A stretch of DNA of 34,490 nt from Bacteroidota bacterium (GCA_018267625.1 JAFDYC010000031.1:1-34490), one strand, 5' to 3'. Positions 7,145-16,365 are shown, numbered from the stretch's first letter. A program made the numbers and translations. The notes: generated by a model from the sequence alone, not told the origin.

Positions 7145-7941
7145 TAGGTGTTGTACCAGGTGCTCGTGTTATACATGAACGAGAAAGGCAGGAGCAAAAT
7201 CGAAACCGTGAAATTGCTTTTGCCGTTGAGTAAAGATTGCATGGTCGTTCCGGGCACAAGGCCATCGCCGCTTTGGTCCACAAATGGAATCTTACCCAAA
7301 GAATATTGGAGGCGCAACTTGGCAACGATTGGGCCGCGCAGGGCCACATCCCCTTTCACTACTGGTTGAATGCCGAAGGCCGTGTTGGCATCATATCCGG
7401 TAGCCGCAGTAGCGCTGATTGAAGGCATCACGCCAACGCCGATGGTCCAGCCCCAACGGTAAATTTTATCCATCATGGCATCCACGCCAAACTTGAAATC
7501 GGCGGTGATGATACCCGCTGCTGTGAAGCTGGCGCCGTCAAAGACCGGCATGCTGTAATCATAATTGAAGCGGAAGCCGGAATCGTTGAGTACGGCGCTG
7601 GTAGGAGTATGAAAATTCCAGAGGTAGGCGCTGTAGCTAAGGTCCACCCCAATGGCCAATGTGCTTTTCTGGCCCAGGCGTTTCAGCTTCAGGCTGGTGC
7701 CGAACGTTTCAGTCATGCCGGCTTTGGTGTGAACGCGGGTGCTGATGCTGGTGTCCACGGTGCGGGTGCCATCGGGCACAATGCCTTTAGCTTTGATGAT
7801 ATAGTCAGCGGAACAAAAGGAGTAGCCGTAACCTATTTCGAGTTGCTTGACAAAGCCCGGCATTCCATTTTGAGCATGGGCGGGAACCAGAGCGCCCGTC
7901 AGCAGCAGGAGCAACGTAATGCGGATAAAATTGAATTTCAT
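7141..7941 (-). CDS. Outer-membrane beta-barrel protein, paralogue of the 5856-6635 gene
   Basis: The 266-residue protein has a signal peptide ending AHA-QN. The mature chain is built of alternating beta-strand patterns ending in YNTSTWYNTY, which is aromatic-rich like many barrel ends. It is a paralogue of the gene at 5856-6635 by shared ordered motifs (YLW, GVDAMMDK, GVMPSISAT, AKLRLQYSLGK). Its stop codon (TAA, complement of 7141-7143) overlaps the SET gene's TAG at 7142-7144. No specific function can be assigned; a structural or porin-like role is possible. Confidence 0.65.
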   Translation of the reverse strand: MKFNFIRITLLLLLTGALVPAHAQNGMPGFVKQLEIGYGYSFCSADYIIKAKGIVPDGTRTVDTSISTRVHTKAGMTETFGTSLKLKRLGQKSTLAIGVDLSYSAYLWNFHTPTSAVLNDSGFRFNYDYSMPVFDGASFTAAGIITADFKFGVDAMMDKIYRWGWTIGVGVMPSISATAATGYDANTAFGIQPVVKGDVALRGPIVAKLRLQYSLGKIPFVDQSGDGLVPGTTMQSLLNGKSNFTVSILLLPFSFMYNTSTWYNTY

Positions 7942-8163
7942 TCAGTCCTTATTGTTGGGTAAGATGATTGAAGGCGAAAATAACGAGCAATAACCGGATT
8001 TTACAATAGACTGCCCCTGAGGATTGACGCGGTTTGCAAGCGCTTTTCAAAGTACGACTGAAAGGCTGGAATGAAGGCCTTTTCCGGTGGTGCCATTTGC
8101 ATTCCCTGAATTCGGAATGTGGCTATGCCGGGAGCCTATGGGGCCTAAGCTCAGAGTACCCAA

Positions 8164-8171
8164 TACCTTTA
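8164..8171 (+). promoter_or_regulatory. Possible uvrA -7 promoter element
   Basis: TACCTTTA, one base from TAnnTTTG, lies 11 nt upstream of the ATG at 8183. If used, transcription would begin only a few bases before the start codon and would exclude the further-upstream start at 8087. Confidence 0.3.
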
Positions 8172-8182
8172 CAGGAATCCCC

Positions 8183-11107
8183 ATGCCTGCCGCTAAAACC
8201 CAAACTTCCGGAGTAAAGGTCCCTGCCGACCCAACTCCTGTCCACACAAAATCGAAGCATTCAAAACGCCCGTCTTCAGGAAGCAAACCATCAGGCACTT
8301 CGTCTGCTCTTCCCGCCTCCAATGGACTTTTGCAGTCGGCCGCCCAAGCTGATATTTTCATCAAAGGCGCGCGGATGCACAACCTGAAGAATATTGATGT
8401 CTCCATCCCGCGCAATAAACTGGTGGTGGTGACCGGCGTCTCCGGTTCGGGCAAGAGCTCCCTGACGATGGATACCCTTTTTGCCGAAGGCCAGCGCCGC
8501 TATGCCGAAAGCCTCAGCGCCTATGCCCGCCAGTTTCTGCTGCGCATGGATAAGCCCGATGTGGATTACATACGCGGTATCTGCCCGGCCATTGCCATTG
8601 AACAAAAGGTGAGTTCCCGTTCCCCCCGATCATCGGTAGGCTCCATGACGGAATTATACGACTACCTGCGATTGCTCTTTGCCCGGGTTGGCCGGACGAT
8701 TTCTCCCATCAGCGGCCAGGAAGTGAAACGGCACAGCAGCTCAGACGTGACCGACTATATAGCGGCGCTGCCTGAAGGCACACGGGTGCAAATCATGGTG
8801 CCGCTGCTTACCCGTTTTGGGCGTAGCCTGGATGAGGAACTGGGTATTCTGATGCAAAAAGGATTTGCCCGGGTCTTTGCCGAAAAAGCGGGTGTACTGC
8901 GCATCGAAGATTTACTGGGTGGCGAGCTGCCTATGCCGGAAGAAAACTTGTTTCTACTGGTGGACCGGATTGTGGTGAAGCCTTTTGAAGAAGACGATAT
9001 GCACCGCCTTTCTGACTCGGTACAAACGGCCTTTTATGAAAGCGAAGGCGACTGCCTGCTGCACATCGCAGAGCCGGATGGGAAGTCCCGGATTCAGCAT
9101 TTTTCTTCCCGCTTCGAAGCAGATGGCATCCGTTTCGAAGAGCCAAGCCCTAATCTGTTTTCCTACAATAATCCCTACGGTGCCTGTCCGGAATGCGAAG
9201 GCTTTGGTAAGGTGCTGGGCTTAGACCCTGACCTGGTAATCCCCAACAAAACCTTGAGTGTTTACGAAGGTGCTGTAGCCTGCTGGCATGGCGATAAAAT
9301 GGGGCAATGGCAACGTGAATTTGTGCGCGATGCATCTCGTTTTAGCTTCCCGATACACAAGCCGGTGATGGACCTTTCGCCAGAGCAATATGACTTGCTC
9401 TGGAAGGGTAATGACAAAATCAAAGGTGTCCGTGATTTCTTCGACATGGTGGGGCAAAACCTGTATAAAGTGCAGTATCGAATCCTGCAGGCCCGCTACC
9501 GGGGGCGGACAGAGTGCGGCACATGCCAGGGTACCCGCCTGCGCAAAGAAGCGCTATATGTGAAAGTGAGTGGTGCCACGATTGCCGATTTGATGCGCCT
9601 GCCCGCTGACGAACTCAGTTCTTGGATGGCGCATATTCGCCTTAGCTCGCATGAAAGCCAGATTGCAAAACGCATTATAATTGAAATAAACCAGCGCCTG
9701 GATACCCTGCTGGATGTGGGCCTGGGCTACCTCACACTCGACCGGCCGGCGAATACTTTATCGGGTGGTGAAAGCCAACGCATCCAGCTTACCCGATTTC
9801 TGGGCTCCAACCTCAGCGACTCGCTCTATATCCTCGATGAACCCAGCATTGGCCTACATCCCCGTGATACGGCACGCCTTATACAAGTGTTGAAAAACCT
9901 GCGCGAACTCGGCAATACGGTAGTGGTAGTGGAGCACGATGATATGATGATGCGGGAGGCCGACTATATCATTGACATGGGGCCTTTAGCCAGCCATCTC
10001 GGTGGGGAAGTGGTTGCCACCGGCACGGCTGAGGAGCTTATGATGCATTCCGAAAGCCTGACTGGGAAATATCTCTCGGGTAAGCTGCGCATCACACGAA
10101 GCCAACCTATCCGAAAACCTGTCAACTCGATTATTCTGGAAGGCTTGTGCCAAAACAACCTCAAAGATTTTTCGGTTTCCTTTCCACTCCATTGCCTGTG
10201 TGTGGTTACCGGAGTCAGTGGCAGCGGCAAGACCACGCTGGTGCGGCACACACTCTATCCGGCATTGATGCAGCGCTACGAAGCCGGTACAGAACGACCC
10301 GGATTATTTCGGGCACTCAGGGGCGATCTGGACCAGATTGCCGGTGTGGAGCTGATTGACCAGAACCCTATCGGGAAATCTTCCCGCTCGAACCCGGTCA
10401 CCTACATCAAAGCCTGGGATGAAATTCGTAAGCTGTATGAGAAGCAGCCCTTGTCGAAAATGAGAGGCTATGAAAGCAGGCATTTTTCTTTTAACACCGA
10501 CGGTGGGCGCTGCGACACCTGCAAGGGCGAAGGAGAAGTGGTGGTGGAAATGCAGTTTCTGGCAGATGTGCATCTGGTCTGTGAAACCTGCAAGGGCCGC
10601 CGGTTTAAGGATGAAGTACTGGAAGTGAAGCTCCACAATAAAAACGTCTTTGAGGTGCTGGATATGAGCGTGGACGAGGCGATTTCCTTTTTCCAAAATG
10701 AAAAGAAAGTAGCTCGGGCCTTGCAGCCTTTGAGCGATGTTGGCTTGGGCTATGTGAAACTGGGTCAGAGCGCGGACACACTCTCCGGAGGCGAGGCTCA
10801 ACGGGTGAAGCTGGCATCCTTTCTGGGGCGCAGTGCTGCGAAAGAAAAACTGCTTTTCATCTTTGATGAACCCACTACCGGCCTGCACATGCACGACATC
10901 AGCAAGCTGCTGGATTCGTTTCATGCCTTGATCGAACAAGGGCACTCAATTATCGTCATTGAGCACAATACCGATGTGATTCGAAATGCCGACTGGGTCA
11001 TAGACCTTGGCCCTGAGGCGGGTGTTGCGGGCGGTCATTTGCTTTATGAAGGCCCTCCGGAAGGACTCAAAAAAGTCTCGAAGAGCTATACAGGCAAGTA
11101 CTTATAA
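8183..11107 (+). CDS. uvrA: Excinuclease ABC subunit A
   Basis: UvrA is the DNA-damage recognition ATPase of nucleotide excision repair; it loads UvrB. The 974-residue protein has two ABC modules: Walker A GVSGSGKSS near residue 85 and GVSGSGKTT near 677, LSGGESQR near 526 and LSGGEAQR near 867, Walker B ILDEPSIGLH near 549 and IFDEPTTGLH near 892. CxxC zinc motifs are at CPECEGFG (about 335), CGTCQGTR (about 446), CDTCKGEG (about 777) and CETCKGRR (about 800). The long region between the first Walker A and first zinc motif indicates a normal UvrA rather than a short UvrA2. I chose the ATG at 8183. Even so, about 58 Ser/Lys/Pro-rich residues precede the usual family start IFIKGARMHNLKN. A further start at 8087 would lengthen this tail by 32 residues. 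Confidence 0.97.
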   Translation: MPAAKTQTSGVKVPADPTPVHTKSKHSKRPSSGSKPSGTSSALPASNGLLQSAAQADIFIKGARMHNLKNIDVSIPRNKLVVVTGVSGSGKSSLTMDTLFAEGQRRYAESLSAYARQFLLRMDKPDVDYIRGICPAIAIEQKVSSRSPRSSVGSMTELYDYLRLLFARVGRTISPISGQEVKRHSSSDVTDYIAALPEGTRVQIMVPLLTRFGRSLDEELGILMQKGFARVFAEKAGVLRIEDLLGGELPMPEENLFLLVDRIVVKPFEEDDMHRLSDSVQTAFYESEGDCLLHIAEPDGKSRIQHFSSRFEADGIRFEEPSPNLFSYNNPYGACPECEGFGKVLGLDPDLVIPNKTLSVYEGAVACWHGDKMGQWQREFVRDASRFSFPIHKPVMDLSPEQYDLLWKGNDKIKGVRDFFDMVGQNLYKVQYRILQARYRGRTECGTCQGTRLRKEALYVKVSGATIADLMRLPADELSSWMAHIRLSSHESQIAKRIIIEINQRLDTLLDVGLGYLTLDRPANTLSGGESQRIQLTRFLGSNLSDSLYILDEPSIGLHPRDTARLIQVLKNLRELGNTVVVVEHDDMMMREADYIIDMGPLASHLGGEVVATGTAEELMMHSESLTGKYLSGKLRITRSQPIRKPVNSIILEGLCQNNLKDFSVSFPLHCLCVVTGVSGSGKTTLVRHTLYPALMQRYEAGTERPGLFRALRGDLDQIAGVELIDQNPIGKSSRSNPVTYIKAWDEIRKLYEKQPLSKMRGYESRHFSFNTDGGRCDTCKGEGEVVVEMQFLADVHLVCETCKGRRFKDEVLEVKLHNKNVFEVLDMSVDEAISFFQNEKKVARALQPLSDVGLGYVKLGQSADTLSGGEAQRVKLASFLGRSAAKEKLLFIFDEPTTGLHMHDISKLLDSFHALIEQGHSIIVIEHNTDVIRNADWVIDLGPEAGVAGGHLLYEGPPEGLKKVSKSYTGKYL

Positions 11108-11131
11108 CACTTGCCCATTGCTATTTTTTTT
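11093..11131 (+). terminator. Weak terminator after uvrA
   Basis: A perfect 7-bp stem (11093-11099 with 11109-11115, 9-nt loop spanning the uvrA stop codon) is followed after 8 nt by eight T residues (11124-11131). The gap between stem and T-run makes this a weak or partial terminator. Confidence 0.35.
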
Positions 11132-11214
11132 AGCATAGAATCATTCCATGATGAATATGCCGCAAATGAGCCTATTTTGTAAGTGTTCGACCATTTGAAA
11201 AGCAGTTTCCTTTC

Positions 11215-11796
11215 ATGGAGTTTCAGAAAGCAAAGACCTATATCTGCGGGCGATTACAGGAGGAATTGCCGGCGCAACTGAGTTATCACAGCCTGGCACA
11301 TACGCGGGATGTATATCAGGCAGCGGAGCATCTGGCCCGGGCGGAAGGACTGGATGATGAGGCGCGCCTCCTGGTACTTACGGCAGCCTTATACCACGAT
11401 TGTGGCTTTATGATTTCAGCAAAGAATCACGAGGCGATTAGTTGTGAAATTGCCACACAATCGCTGCCTCAGTTTGGCTATTCCCGGGAGCATACAGACC
11501 AAATCTGCGGCATGATTCAGGCGACCCGGATTCCTCAAAGCCCTCGCAATCTTTCCGAGGAGATTATTGCCGATGCGGATCTCGATTATCTCGGGCGCGA
11601 AGACTTCTGGGCCATTTCAGATTTGCTTTTCCAGGAACTCAAAAGCAATGATGCCGTTCAAAACAGCACAGACTGGAACCGCCTTCAGGTAAAATTTTTT
11701 GAACAACACCGATACTTCACCCGAACCGCTATCGAAATGCGGGCTGCTCAGAAAGAATGGCATCTGACGCAATTGAAAGCAATGGTTCAGGAGTGA
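11215..11796 (+). CDS. HD-domain metal-dependent phosphohydrolase
   Basis: The 193-residue protein is a single HD domain. It has SLAHTRDV near residues 24-31 (first His), LYHDCGF near 61-67 (the HD pair), a conserved His in the following helix (NHE), and DADLDYLG near 120-127 (last Asp). HD proteins hydrolyse phosphoester bonds in nucleotides or cyclic dinucleotides; no substrate can be read here and no partner domain is present. It lies 107 nt after uvrA and 128 nt before the YitT gene, all on the same strand, but the links are probably loose. Confidence 0.85.
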   Translation: MEFQKAKTYICGRLQEELPAQLSYHSLAHTRDVYQAAEHLARAEGLDDEARLLVLTAALYHDCGFMISAKNHEAISCEIATQSLPQFGYSREHTDQICGMIQATRIPQSPRNLSEEIIADADLDYLGREDFWAISDLLFQELKSNDAVQNSTDWNRLQVKFFEQHRYFTRTAIEMRAAQKEWHLTQLKAMVQE

Positions 11797-11924
11797 TTTT
11801 GGGGATTCTTTTTTGCTGTGTTGAAGGAATTCTTATTTCTTGCTTTCAGAATAATCAGGGTGGTGCTGCGATTCATTTTTACGCCTTTATGCAACTCTGC
11901 TTTTGATTTTTTTTAAACCAGAAC

Positions 11925-12815
11925 ATGTCCAAAATTCAATTGCCGCATCAGGTACAGGATGCACTCTATATCATAGCCGGTGCTTTGTTCATGGCTTTTT
12001 CACTCAAAAGTTTTTTAGTGCCGAATGGCTTTTTGGATGGAGGGGTCACCGGCCTTTCCCTACTGCTGCATGAGAGCTTTCATACCAGCGATACGATGAC
12101 GGCTTTGTTGCTGGTGGCAGCAAACATCCCATTGATGGTGATGGGATACTTTCTGGTCGGGAAAACATTTGTAGTGAAAACAGTAATTGGAGTGGTCCTT
12201 TTGGCCTTGTGCTTTACACTTATCCCATTTCCGCACTTGAGCATTGCCGAGCATTATGACCGCATCCTGCTGGCACTTTTTGGCGGTTTTTTCCTGGGCA
12301 TTGGTGTGGGGTTGGGGATGCGCGGCGGCTGTTCTCTCGATGGAATAGAAGTGCTGGCTCTTTATACGCTGCGACGTTCTTCATTCACCATTTCCGAAAT
12401 CATTTTGTGCATCAATGCGGTGCTCTTTCTGCTTGCTGCTTTCATGGTAGGTTTTGATGTGGCGCTCTACGCCATCCTCACATATTATGTGGCAACAAGG
12501 ACAATTGATTTTGTGATTGAAGGCCTGGAAGAATACACAGGCGTCACGATTATTTCCGGATGCAGCGAGGAAATAAAACAGCGATTAGTCATCGAGCTGA
12601 ACCGGGGCATCACGATTTACAAAGGGGAGCGGGGCTTTTTAAAAGAAAGCTTTGAAATCAGCGTAGATGTGGACATTGTTTTTACCATCGTCACGCGGCT
12701 TGAAGTGCGGCGCATGCGGAACCTGGTCTTAAAGATTGACCCCAAGGCATTCATTTTTACGCACAGCATCAAAGAAGCTTCCGGTGGTGTGCTCAGCCGC
12801 CGGGTGCATCATTAA
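11925..12815 (+). CDS. YitT family membrane protein with DUF2179 domain
   Basis: The 296-residue protein has about five or six transmembrane segments in residues 12-195. It opens with IIAGALFMAFSLKSFLVPN, the usual YitT start, and has GMRGGCSLDGIEVLAL in the middle, matching the family's Gly-Gly-x-Asp region. The last 85 residues form a soluble DUF2179 domain (GVTIISGCSEEIKQRL, then GITIYKGERGF). The family is widespread and uncharacterised; a transport role is usually suspected. Its TAA stop lies in a TTAA shared with the convergent rfaE2 stop. Confidence 0.9.
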   Translation: MSKIQLPHQVQDALYIIAGALFMAFSLKSFLVPNGFLDGGVTGLSLLLHESFHTSDTMTALLLVAANIPLMVMGYFLVGKTFVVKTVIGVVLLALCFTLIPFPHLSIAEHYDRILLALFGGFFLGIGVGLGMRGGCSLDGIEVLALYTLRRSSFTISEIILCINAVLFLLAAFMVGFDVALYAILTYYVATRTIDFVIEGLEEYTGVTIISGCSEEIKQRLVIELNRGITIYKGERGFLKESFEISVDVDIVFTIVTRLEVRRMRNLVLKIDPKAFIFTHSIKEASGGVLSRRVHH

Positions 12816-13306
12816 GCCTGCTTTATTTTTTCAATCAGAGCTGTGGTCGAATAGCCTTCTACAAAGGGAATGATTTCGACACAGGCGCCCCGGGCCAGCA
12901 TTTCTTTTGCACCCACTATTGTATCCATCGTATAGTCGCCGCCCTTTGCTAACACATCGGGTTTCAATTCCTGAATCAACTCCAGGGGGGTGTCTTCATC
13001 GAAGAGGCAAACCGCATTTACGAACAGCAAAGAAGCTAAGCCAAACAGCCGGTCCTGTTCGTTGTTTATGGGGCGGGAAGGGCCTTTCAACTGCTGCACG
13101 GAAGTATCTGAATTTACCCCGATGACCAAGGCATTTCCTAGTGCCGCAGCCTTAGCCAGATAGTCGAGGTGCCCGCGGTGCAGGATATCGAAGCAGCCAT
13201 TGGTGAACACAATACTTTGGCCAGATGCCTTTAATGCAGCAACATGTTTTGCCAGACTCGCGCGGTTATGAATGCGGGCTTGAATCCACTGTAGTTTGTC
13301 GGTCAT
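12812..13306 (-). CDS. rfaE2: D-glycero-beta-D-manno-heptose 1-phosphate adenylyltransferase
   Basis: The 164-residue protein is a single nucleotidyltransferase domain equal to the C-terminal half of HldE. It has TNGCFDILHRGHLDYL at residues 35-50 with the HxGH ATP site (43-46), GVNSDTSV, and VLAKGGDY near 120. It makes ADP-heptose for the lipopolysaccharide inner core. I chose the ATG at 13306, where family similarity begins; a longer frame reaches 13510 but only shadows the upstream gene. This start overlaps the upstream flippase gene by 41 nt. No kinase half (rfaE1) is in the window. Confidence 0.93.
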   Translation of the reverse strand: MTDKLQWIQARIHNRASLAKHVAALKASGQSIVFTNGCFDILHRGHLDYLAKAAALGNALVIGVNSDTSVQQLKGPSRPINNEQDRLFGLASLLFVNAVCLFDEDTPLELIQELKPDVLAKGGDYTMDTIVGAKEMLARGACVEIIPFVEGYSTTALIEKIKQA

Positions 13307-14279
13307 GGTTCGGGCGGTTGTAAAGAGGAAGGAGCAGTAAAGATGCAATGCCACAGAGTAGGGTAGCGAGTGTGAGGGCAGCCCAGCATACCCAGCCATA
13401 AGCATTTGATTCAGGCAGGCCGATGCCATAACCAGAATGCAGCACTTGCCCCACGAGGAAAGGATAAAGCCCAATGCCCCCCGGCGAAGCAATAATAGCT
13501 GCCGAGCCAAAGATGAGCACCAGAAGGGCCGGGCCCAGGCCCAGATCCGCCGTAGCAGACATGGCCTTAAAACCCAGAATTACCTGGGCGATATAGGCAG
13601 CCCAGATGAGCAGGGTATAAACAAGAAACCAACCTCTCTTTTTGAGTTTGAACAGGGATACCACACCCGAGCCCAGACCCTCAATAAATCGCCCAACCCG
13701 GGTATGGCGGTAGCGACGATAGAAAAACCAGACTAAGCCCAGCAGCATCAGTCCGGCCAGCCCGGTGACGAGTAGTTTTTCTACGGTGGGCGCATGCCCC
13801 AGCAGTTCCCCGGCCAGGTAGCTGTTCAATGCATCTTTCTGCCAGTAAAAACTAAAGGCTATGATCAGCAACAGGCAAACGACATCAAAAGCACGTTCCG
13901 CAACGATGGTCCCAATCATTTTATCAGCAGGCACCTGTTCATAGCGTGCCAGTACGGTGCATTTAGCCACTTCGCCGGCACGGGGCGGTATGAGGTTGAC
14001 CAGGTAGCCGATGAGTACAGAAAAGGTAGTGTTGACTGTGCCGGCATGAATATCCAAAGGTGCCAGCATCAATTGCCAACGGCGGGCACGAGCCCAATGC
14101 GAAAGCAGGAAGGTGGGCAGGAAGGGAAGCATCCACAGCAGATTCGTTTCTTCAATAGACTGCATCATAGTCTGACGGTCGGCCGGGCTCATATGTGCGA
14201 GCATATACCAGACGATACCACCGCCTAGTGCTGTAAAGACAACAAGCTGAATGAGGGTAAGGGCAGTCTTTCGCTTCAT
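13266..14279 (-). CDS. Lysylphosphatidylglycerol synthase TM region / UPF0104 flippase-like membrane protein
   Basis: The 337-residue protein has about eight transmembrane segments. It carries family marks of the UPF0104/DUF2954-like flippase domain: RARRWQLML near residue 65, IGYLVNLIPPRAGEVAKCTVLARYE near 88-112, and IVAERAFDVVCLL near 120. It has no soluble C-terminal transferase domain, so it is only the membrane part and may flip a lipid or glycolipid. The ATG at 14279 was preferred over a GTG at 14303. It lies 54 nt after panD, an arrangement common in Bacteroidota, and runs 41 nt into rfaE2. The lipid substrate is unknown. Confidence 0.85.
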   Translation of the reverse strand: MKRKTALTLIQLVVFTALGGGIVWYMLAHMSPADRQTMMQSIEETNLLWMLPFLPTFLLSHWARARRWQLMLAPLDIHAGTVNTTFSVLIGYLVNLIPPRAGEVAKCTVLARYEQVPADKMIGTIVAERAFDVVCLLLIIAFSFYWQKDALNSYLAGELLGHAPTVEKLLVTGLAGLMLLGLVWFFYRRYRHTRVGRFIEGLGSGVVSLFKLKKRGWFLVYTLLIWAAYIAQVILGFKAMSATADLGLGPALLVLIFGSAAIIASPGGIGLYPFLVGQVLHSGYGIGLPESNAYGWVCWAALTLATLLCGIASLLLLPLYNRPNHDRQTTVDSSPHS

Positions 14280-14333
14280 GAGGAATGTTTCGGATTCAGG
14301 CACACAGATTGAAGCTCCGTCAAAAAATTAGTC

Positions 14334-14678
14334 CTAAAGGAGGTTCCCTTCTTTAGGGAAAATGACAGCCGGCTTAAAGCTCTTGGCCTCTTCGAAACTC
14401 ATACTTGCATAGGCCATGATGATTACCGTATCCCCCACTTGCACCGCCCGGGCTGCCGGGCCATTCATGCAAATCATGCCGGAGCCCCGCGTACCCCGGA
14501 TGACATAAGTCTCCAGGCGAGCGCCGCTTTCAATAGCAACCACCTGCACTTTTTCGTGCTCCAGGATGTTAGCAGCCTCCATCAGGGCTTCGTCAATGGT
14601 GATGGAGCCTATATAATGGAGGTTAGCCTCCGTGATGCGAACCCGATGAATCTTGGATTTCAGTACTTCTATCAGCAT
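14334..14678 (-). CDS. panD: Aspartate 1-decarboxylase precursor
   Basis: PanD makes beta-alanine for pantothenate and coenzyme A. The 114-residue protein has the self-cleavage site YIGS with Gly24-Ser25, where Ser25 becomes the pyruvoyl group. It also has RITEANLHY before it, the NILEHEKV helix, [22 protein letters not shown] and DTVIIMAYA. The start at 14678 gives the family's usual length; a longer frame to 14801 has no family similarity. A perfect TATCTTTG lies only 7 nt before the ATG. It heads the panD-flippase-rfaE2 run. panC and panB are not in the window. Confidence 0.97.
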   Translation of the reverse strand: MLIEVLKSKIHRVRITEANLHYIGSITIDEALMEAANILEHEKVQVVAIESGARLETYVIRGTRGSGMICMNGPAARAVQVGDTVIIMAYASMSFEEAKSFKPAVIFPKEGNLL

Positions 14679-14685
14679 GGCGGCG

Positions 14686-14693
14686 CAAAGATA
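14686..14693 (-). promoter_or_regulatory. panD: panD -7 promoter element adjacent to the start codon
   Basis: On the minus strand TATCTTTG, a perfect TAnnTTTG match, ends 7 nt before the panD ATG. Transcription would then start within about three bases of the start codon, giving an essentially leaderless mRNA. Confidence 0.55.
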
Positions 14694-14733
14694 TTGGGCG
14701 CTACAGTAGGGCGGGGCTTCGGAACTACATTCA

Positions 14734-14766
14734 TTGAGTAGCAGGGAACGGGATACTTTACTTTTG
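14734..14766 (+). promoter_or_regulatory. Promoter of the glycosyltransferase gene
   Basis: TTG (14734-14736) is followed after 22 nt by TACTTTTG (14759-14766), matching the Bacteroidota -33/-7 pattern. It would give a leader of about 70 nt to the start at 14846. It lies divergent from the panD promoter. Confidence 0.45.
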
Positions 14767-14845
14767 CCGACTCTTTGAAAAAGAGACTGAGATACAGTCA
14801 ATTTTCAATTTCTCATTCGATATCCACCGGCTTTTATTTGAAGCT

Positions 14846-15559
14846 ATGTTGCTTTCCATTGTCATTCCTGCCTACAACGAAGGGCCCACCATTCATCGTA
14901 TCCTCGATAAGCTGAACGATGTGACGCTTATTGCGGGCCTGCGCAAAGAAGTCATCATTGTAAATGATTGTTCGAAAGACAATACAGAAGAAGCAGTACA
15001 AGGGTATCAGGTAGCTCATCCGGAATTGACGATTTCCTATTACAAGCATGAGGTGAATACGGGTAAAGGAGCAGCTTTGCACACCGGCATCGCGCATGCT
15101 ACCGGTGATTTTGTCATCATTCAGGATGCGGATCTGGAATATGATCCTCAGGAGTACAATCTCCTATTGAAGCCCGTATTAGATGGAATGGCTGATGTGG
15201 TGTATGGTTCTCGTTTTATTGGAGGCAAACCGCACCGGATCCTTTTTTTCTGGCACTCTATCGGCAATCGTTGGCTGACTTTGCTGAGCAATATGCTGAC
15301 CAACCTGAACCTCACCGACATGGAGACCTGCTACAAACTGATGCGGAGAGAGGTAATTCAGTCATTGGATTTGAAAGAAAAACGCTTCGGCTTTGAGCCA
15401 GAGATCACTGCGAAAGTTTCGCGGGTAAAGGGTGTCCGGATTTATGAAGTGGGCATTTCCTATTACGGTCGCACCTATGAAGAAGGTAAAAAAATAGGTT
15501 GGAAGGATGGCTTTCGTGCTATTTGGTGTATCTTGAAATACAATTTATTTTCAAAGTAA
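14846..15559 (+). CDS. Family 2 glycosyltransferase, dolichyl-phosphate mannose synthase-like
   Basis: The 237-residue enzyme is a GT-A fold transferase without C-terminal membrane helices. It has [10 protein letters not shown] at residues 4-13, [12 protein letters not shown] at 36-47, [10 protein letters not shown] at 73-82 and the metal-binding Asp-Ala-Asp at 94-96. Then come YGSRF and [15 protein letters not shown], the DPM1-like acceptor region. The family transfers a sugar from a nucleotide donor to polyprenyl phosphate or a similar lipid. The exact donor and acceptor are not readable. pdxJ follows 80 nt later with no sign of functional linkage. Confidence 0.9.
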   Translation: MLLSIVIPAYNEGPTIHRILDKLNDVTLIAGLRKEVIIVNDCSKDNTEEAVQGYQVAHPELTISYYKHEVNTGKGAALHTGIAHATGDFVIIQDADLEYDPQEYNLLLKPVLDGMADVVYGSRFIGGKPHRILFFWHSIGNRWLTLLSNMLTNLNLTDMETCYKLMRREVIQSLDLKEKRFGFEPEITAKVSRVKGVRIYEVGISYYGRTYEEGKKIGWKDGFRAIWCILKYNLFSK

Positions 15560-15639
15560 TTTTGAGTACCTAAGTAGTTTTTTGTATTTTGATTTTTACA
15601 CGAGCATAATCAGGCTTATTCATCGAATATTGAATCGTA

Positions 15640-16365
15640 ATGGCTGCCCGGCTTTCAGTGAATATTAATAAGATAGCTACCCTGCGCAACAGCCGGGGCG
15701 GAACTATTCCAGACGTACTACTGGCAGCTCAGCGTTGTGAAGCATACGGTGCCGATGGCATAACTATCCATCCGCGGCCCGATGAACGGCATATCCGCTA
15801 TGCAGACGCGCGGGCGCTGAAGCAGCGGGTGACTACCGAATTCAATATCGAAGGGAACCCGAAGGAAGAATCGTTTGTGGCTCTGGTATTAGAACTGAAG
15901 CCTACGCAAGTAACCTTGGTGCCCGATGCCCGCGGCCAGCTTACTTCCAATCATGGCTGGGACACCGTGAAGGAGCAAAAGTTTTTACAGGAAATAATTA
16001 AGGTGTTTGCTCAGGCGGGCATACGCACTTCCATTTTTGTGAACCCGGATGCAGAGATAATCCGGGCTGCAGTGGACACGGGGACGCATCGTATTGAACT
16101 ATATACCGAGGCTTATGCTCAAGGCTTTTCCAGCCAGCCGGAAGAGGCAGTGAAACCGTATGTTCATGCGTCCGAGCTGGCCCATCAACTGGGCTTGGGT
16201 ATCAATGCCGGCCACGATTTGAACCTGGATAACCTGAGTTTTTTTGCCCAAAGACTACCTACGCTGGATGAGGTATCTATTGGCCACGCGCTCATCAGCG
16301 ATGCCCTGTACTTTGGTTTGGAAAACACCGTACAGATGTATAAACGGTGTTTAACAACACAATAA
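15640..16365 (+). CDS. pdxJ: Pyridoxine 5'-phosphate synthase
   Basis: PdxJ condenses 1-deoxyxylulose 5-phosphate with 3-amino-2-oxopropyl phosphate in vitamin B6 synthesis. The 241-residue TIM-barrel protein has [16 protein letters not shown] at 6-21, [16 protein letters not shown] at 37-52, [41 protein letters not shown] and [12 protein letters not shown]. Its length is normal. The start ATG at 15640 puts the conserved LSVNI strand at residue 5. Confidence 0.97.
   Translation: MAARLSVNINKIATLRNSRGGTIPDVLLAAQRCEAYGADGITIHPRPDERHIRYADARALKQRVTTEFNIEGNPKEESFVALVLELKPTQVTLVPDARGQLTSNHGWDTVKEQKFLQEIIKVFAQAGIRTSIFVNPDAEIIRAAVDTGTHRIELYTEAYAQGFSSQPEEAVKPYVHASELAHQLGLGINAGHDLNLDNLSFFAQRLPTLDEVSIGHALISDALYFGLENTVQMYKRCLTTQ

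Noticed and set aside
10304..10945. 213-codon minus-strand frame opposite uvrA
   Set aside because: Covers the second ABC module of UvrA and has no recognisable domain.
13307..13510. N-terminal extension of RfaE2
   Set aside because: It lies wholly within the flippase-like gene and has no similarity to the HldE C-terminal domain.
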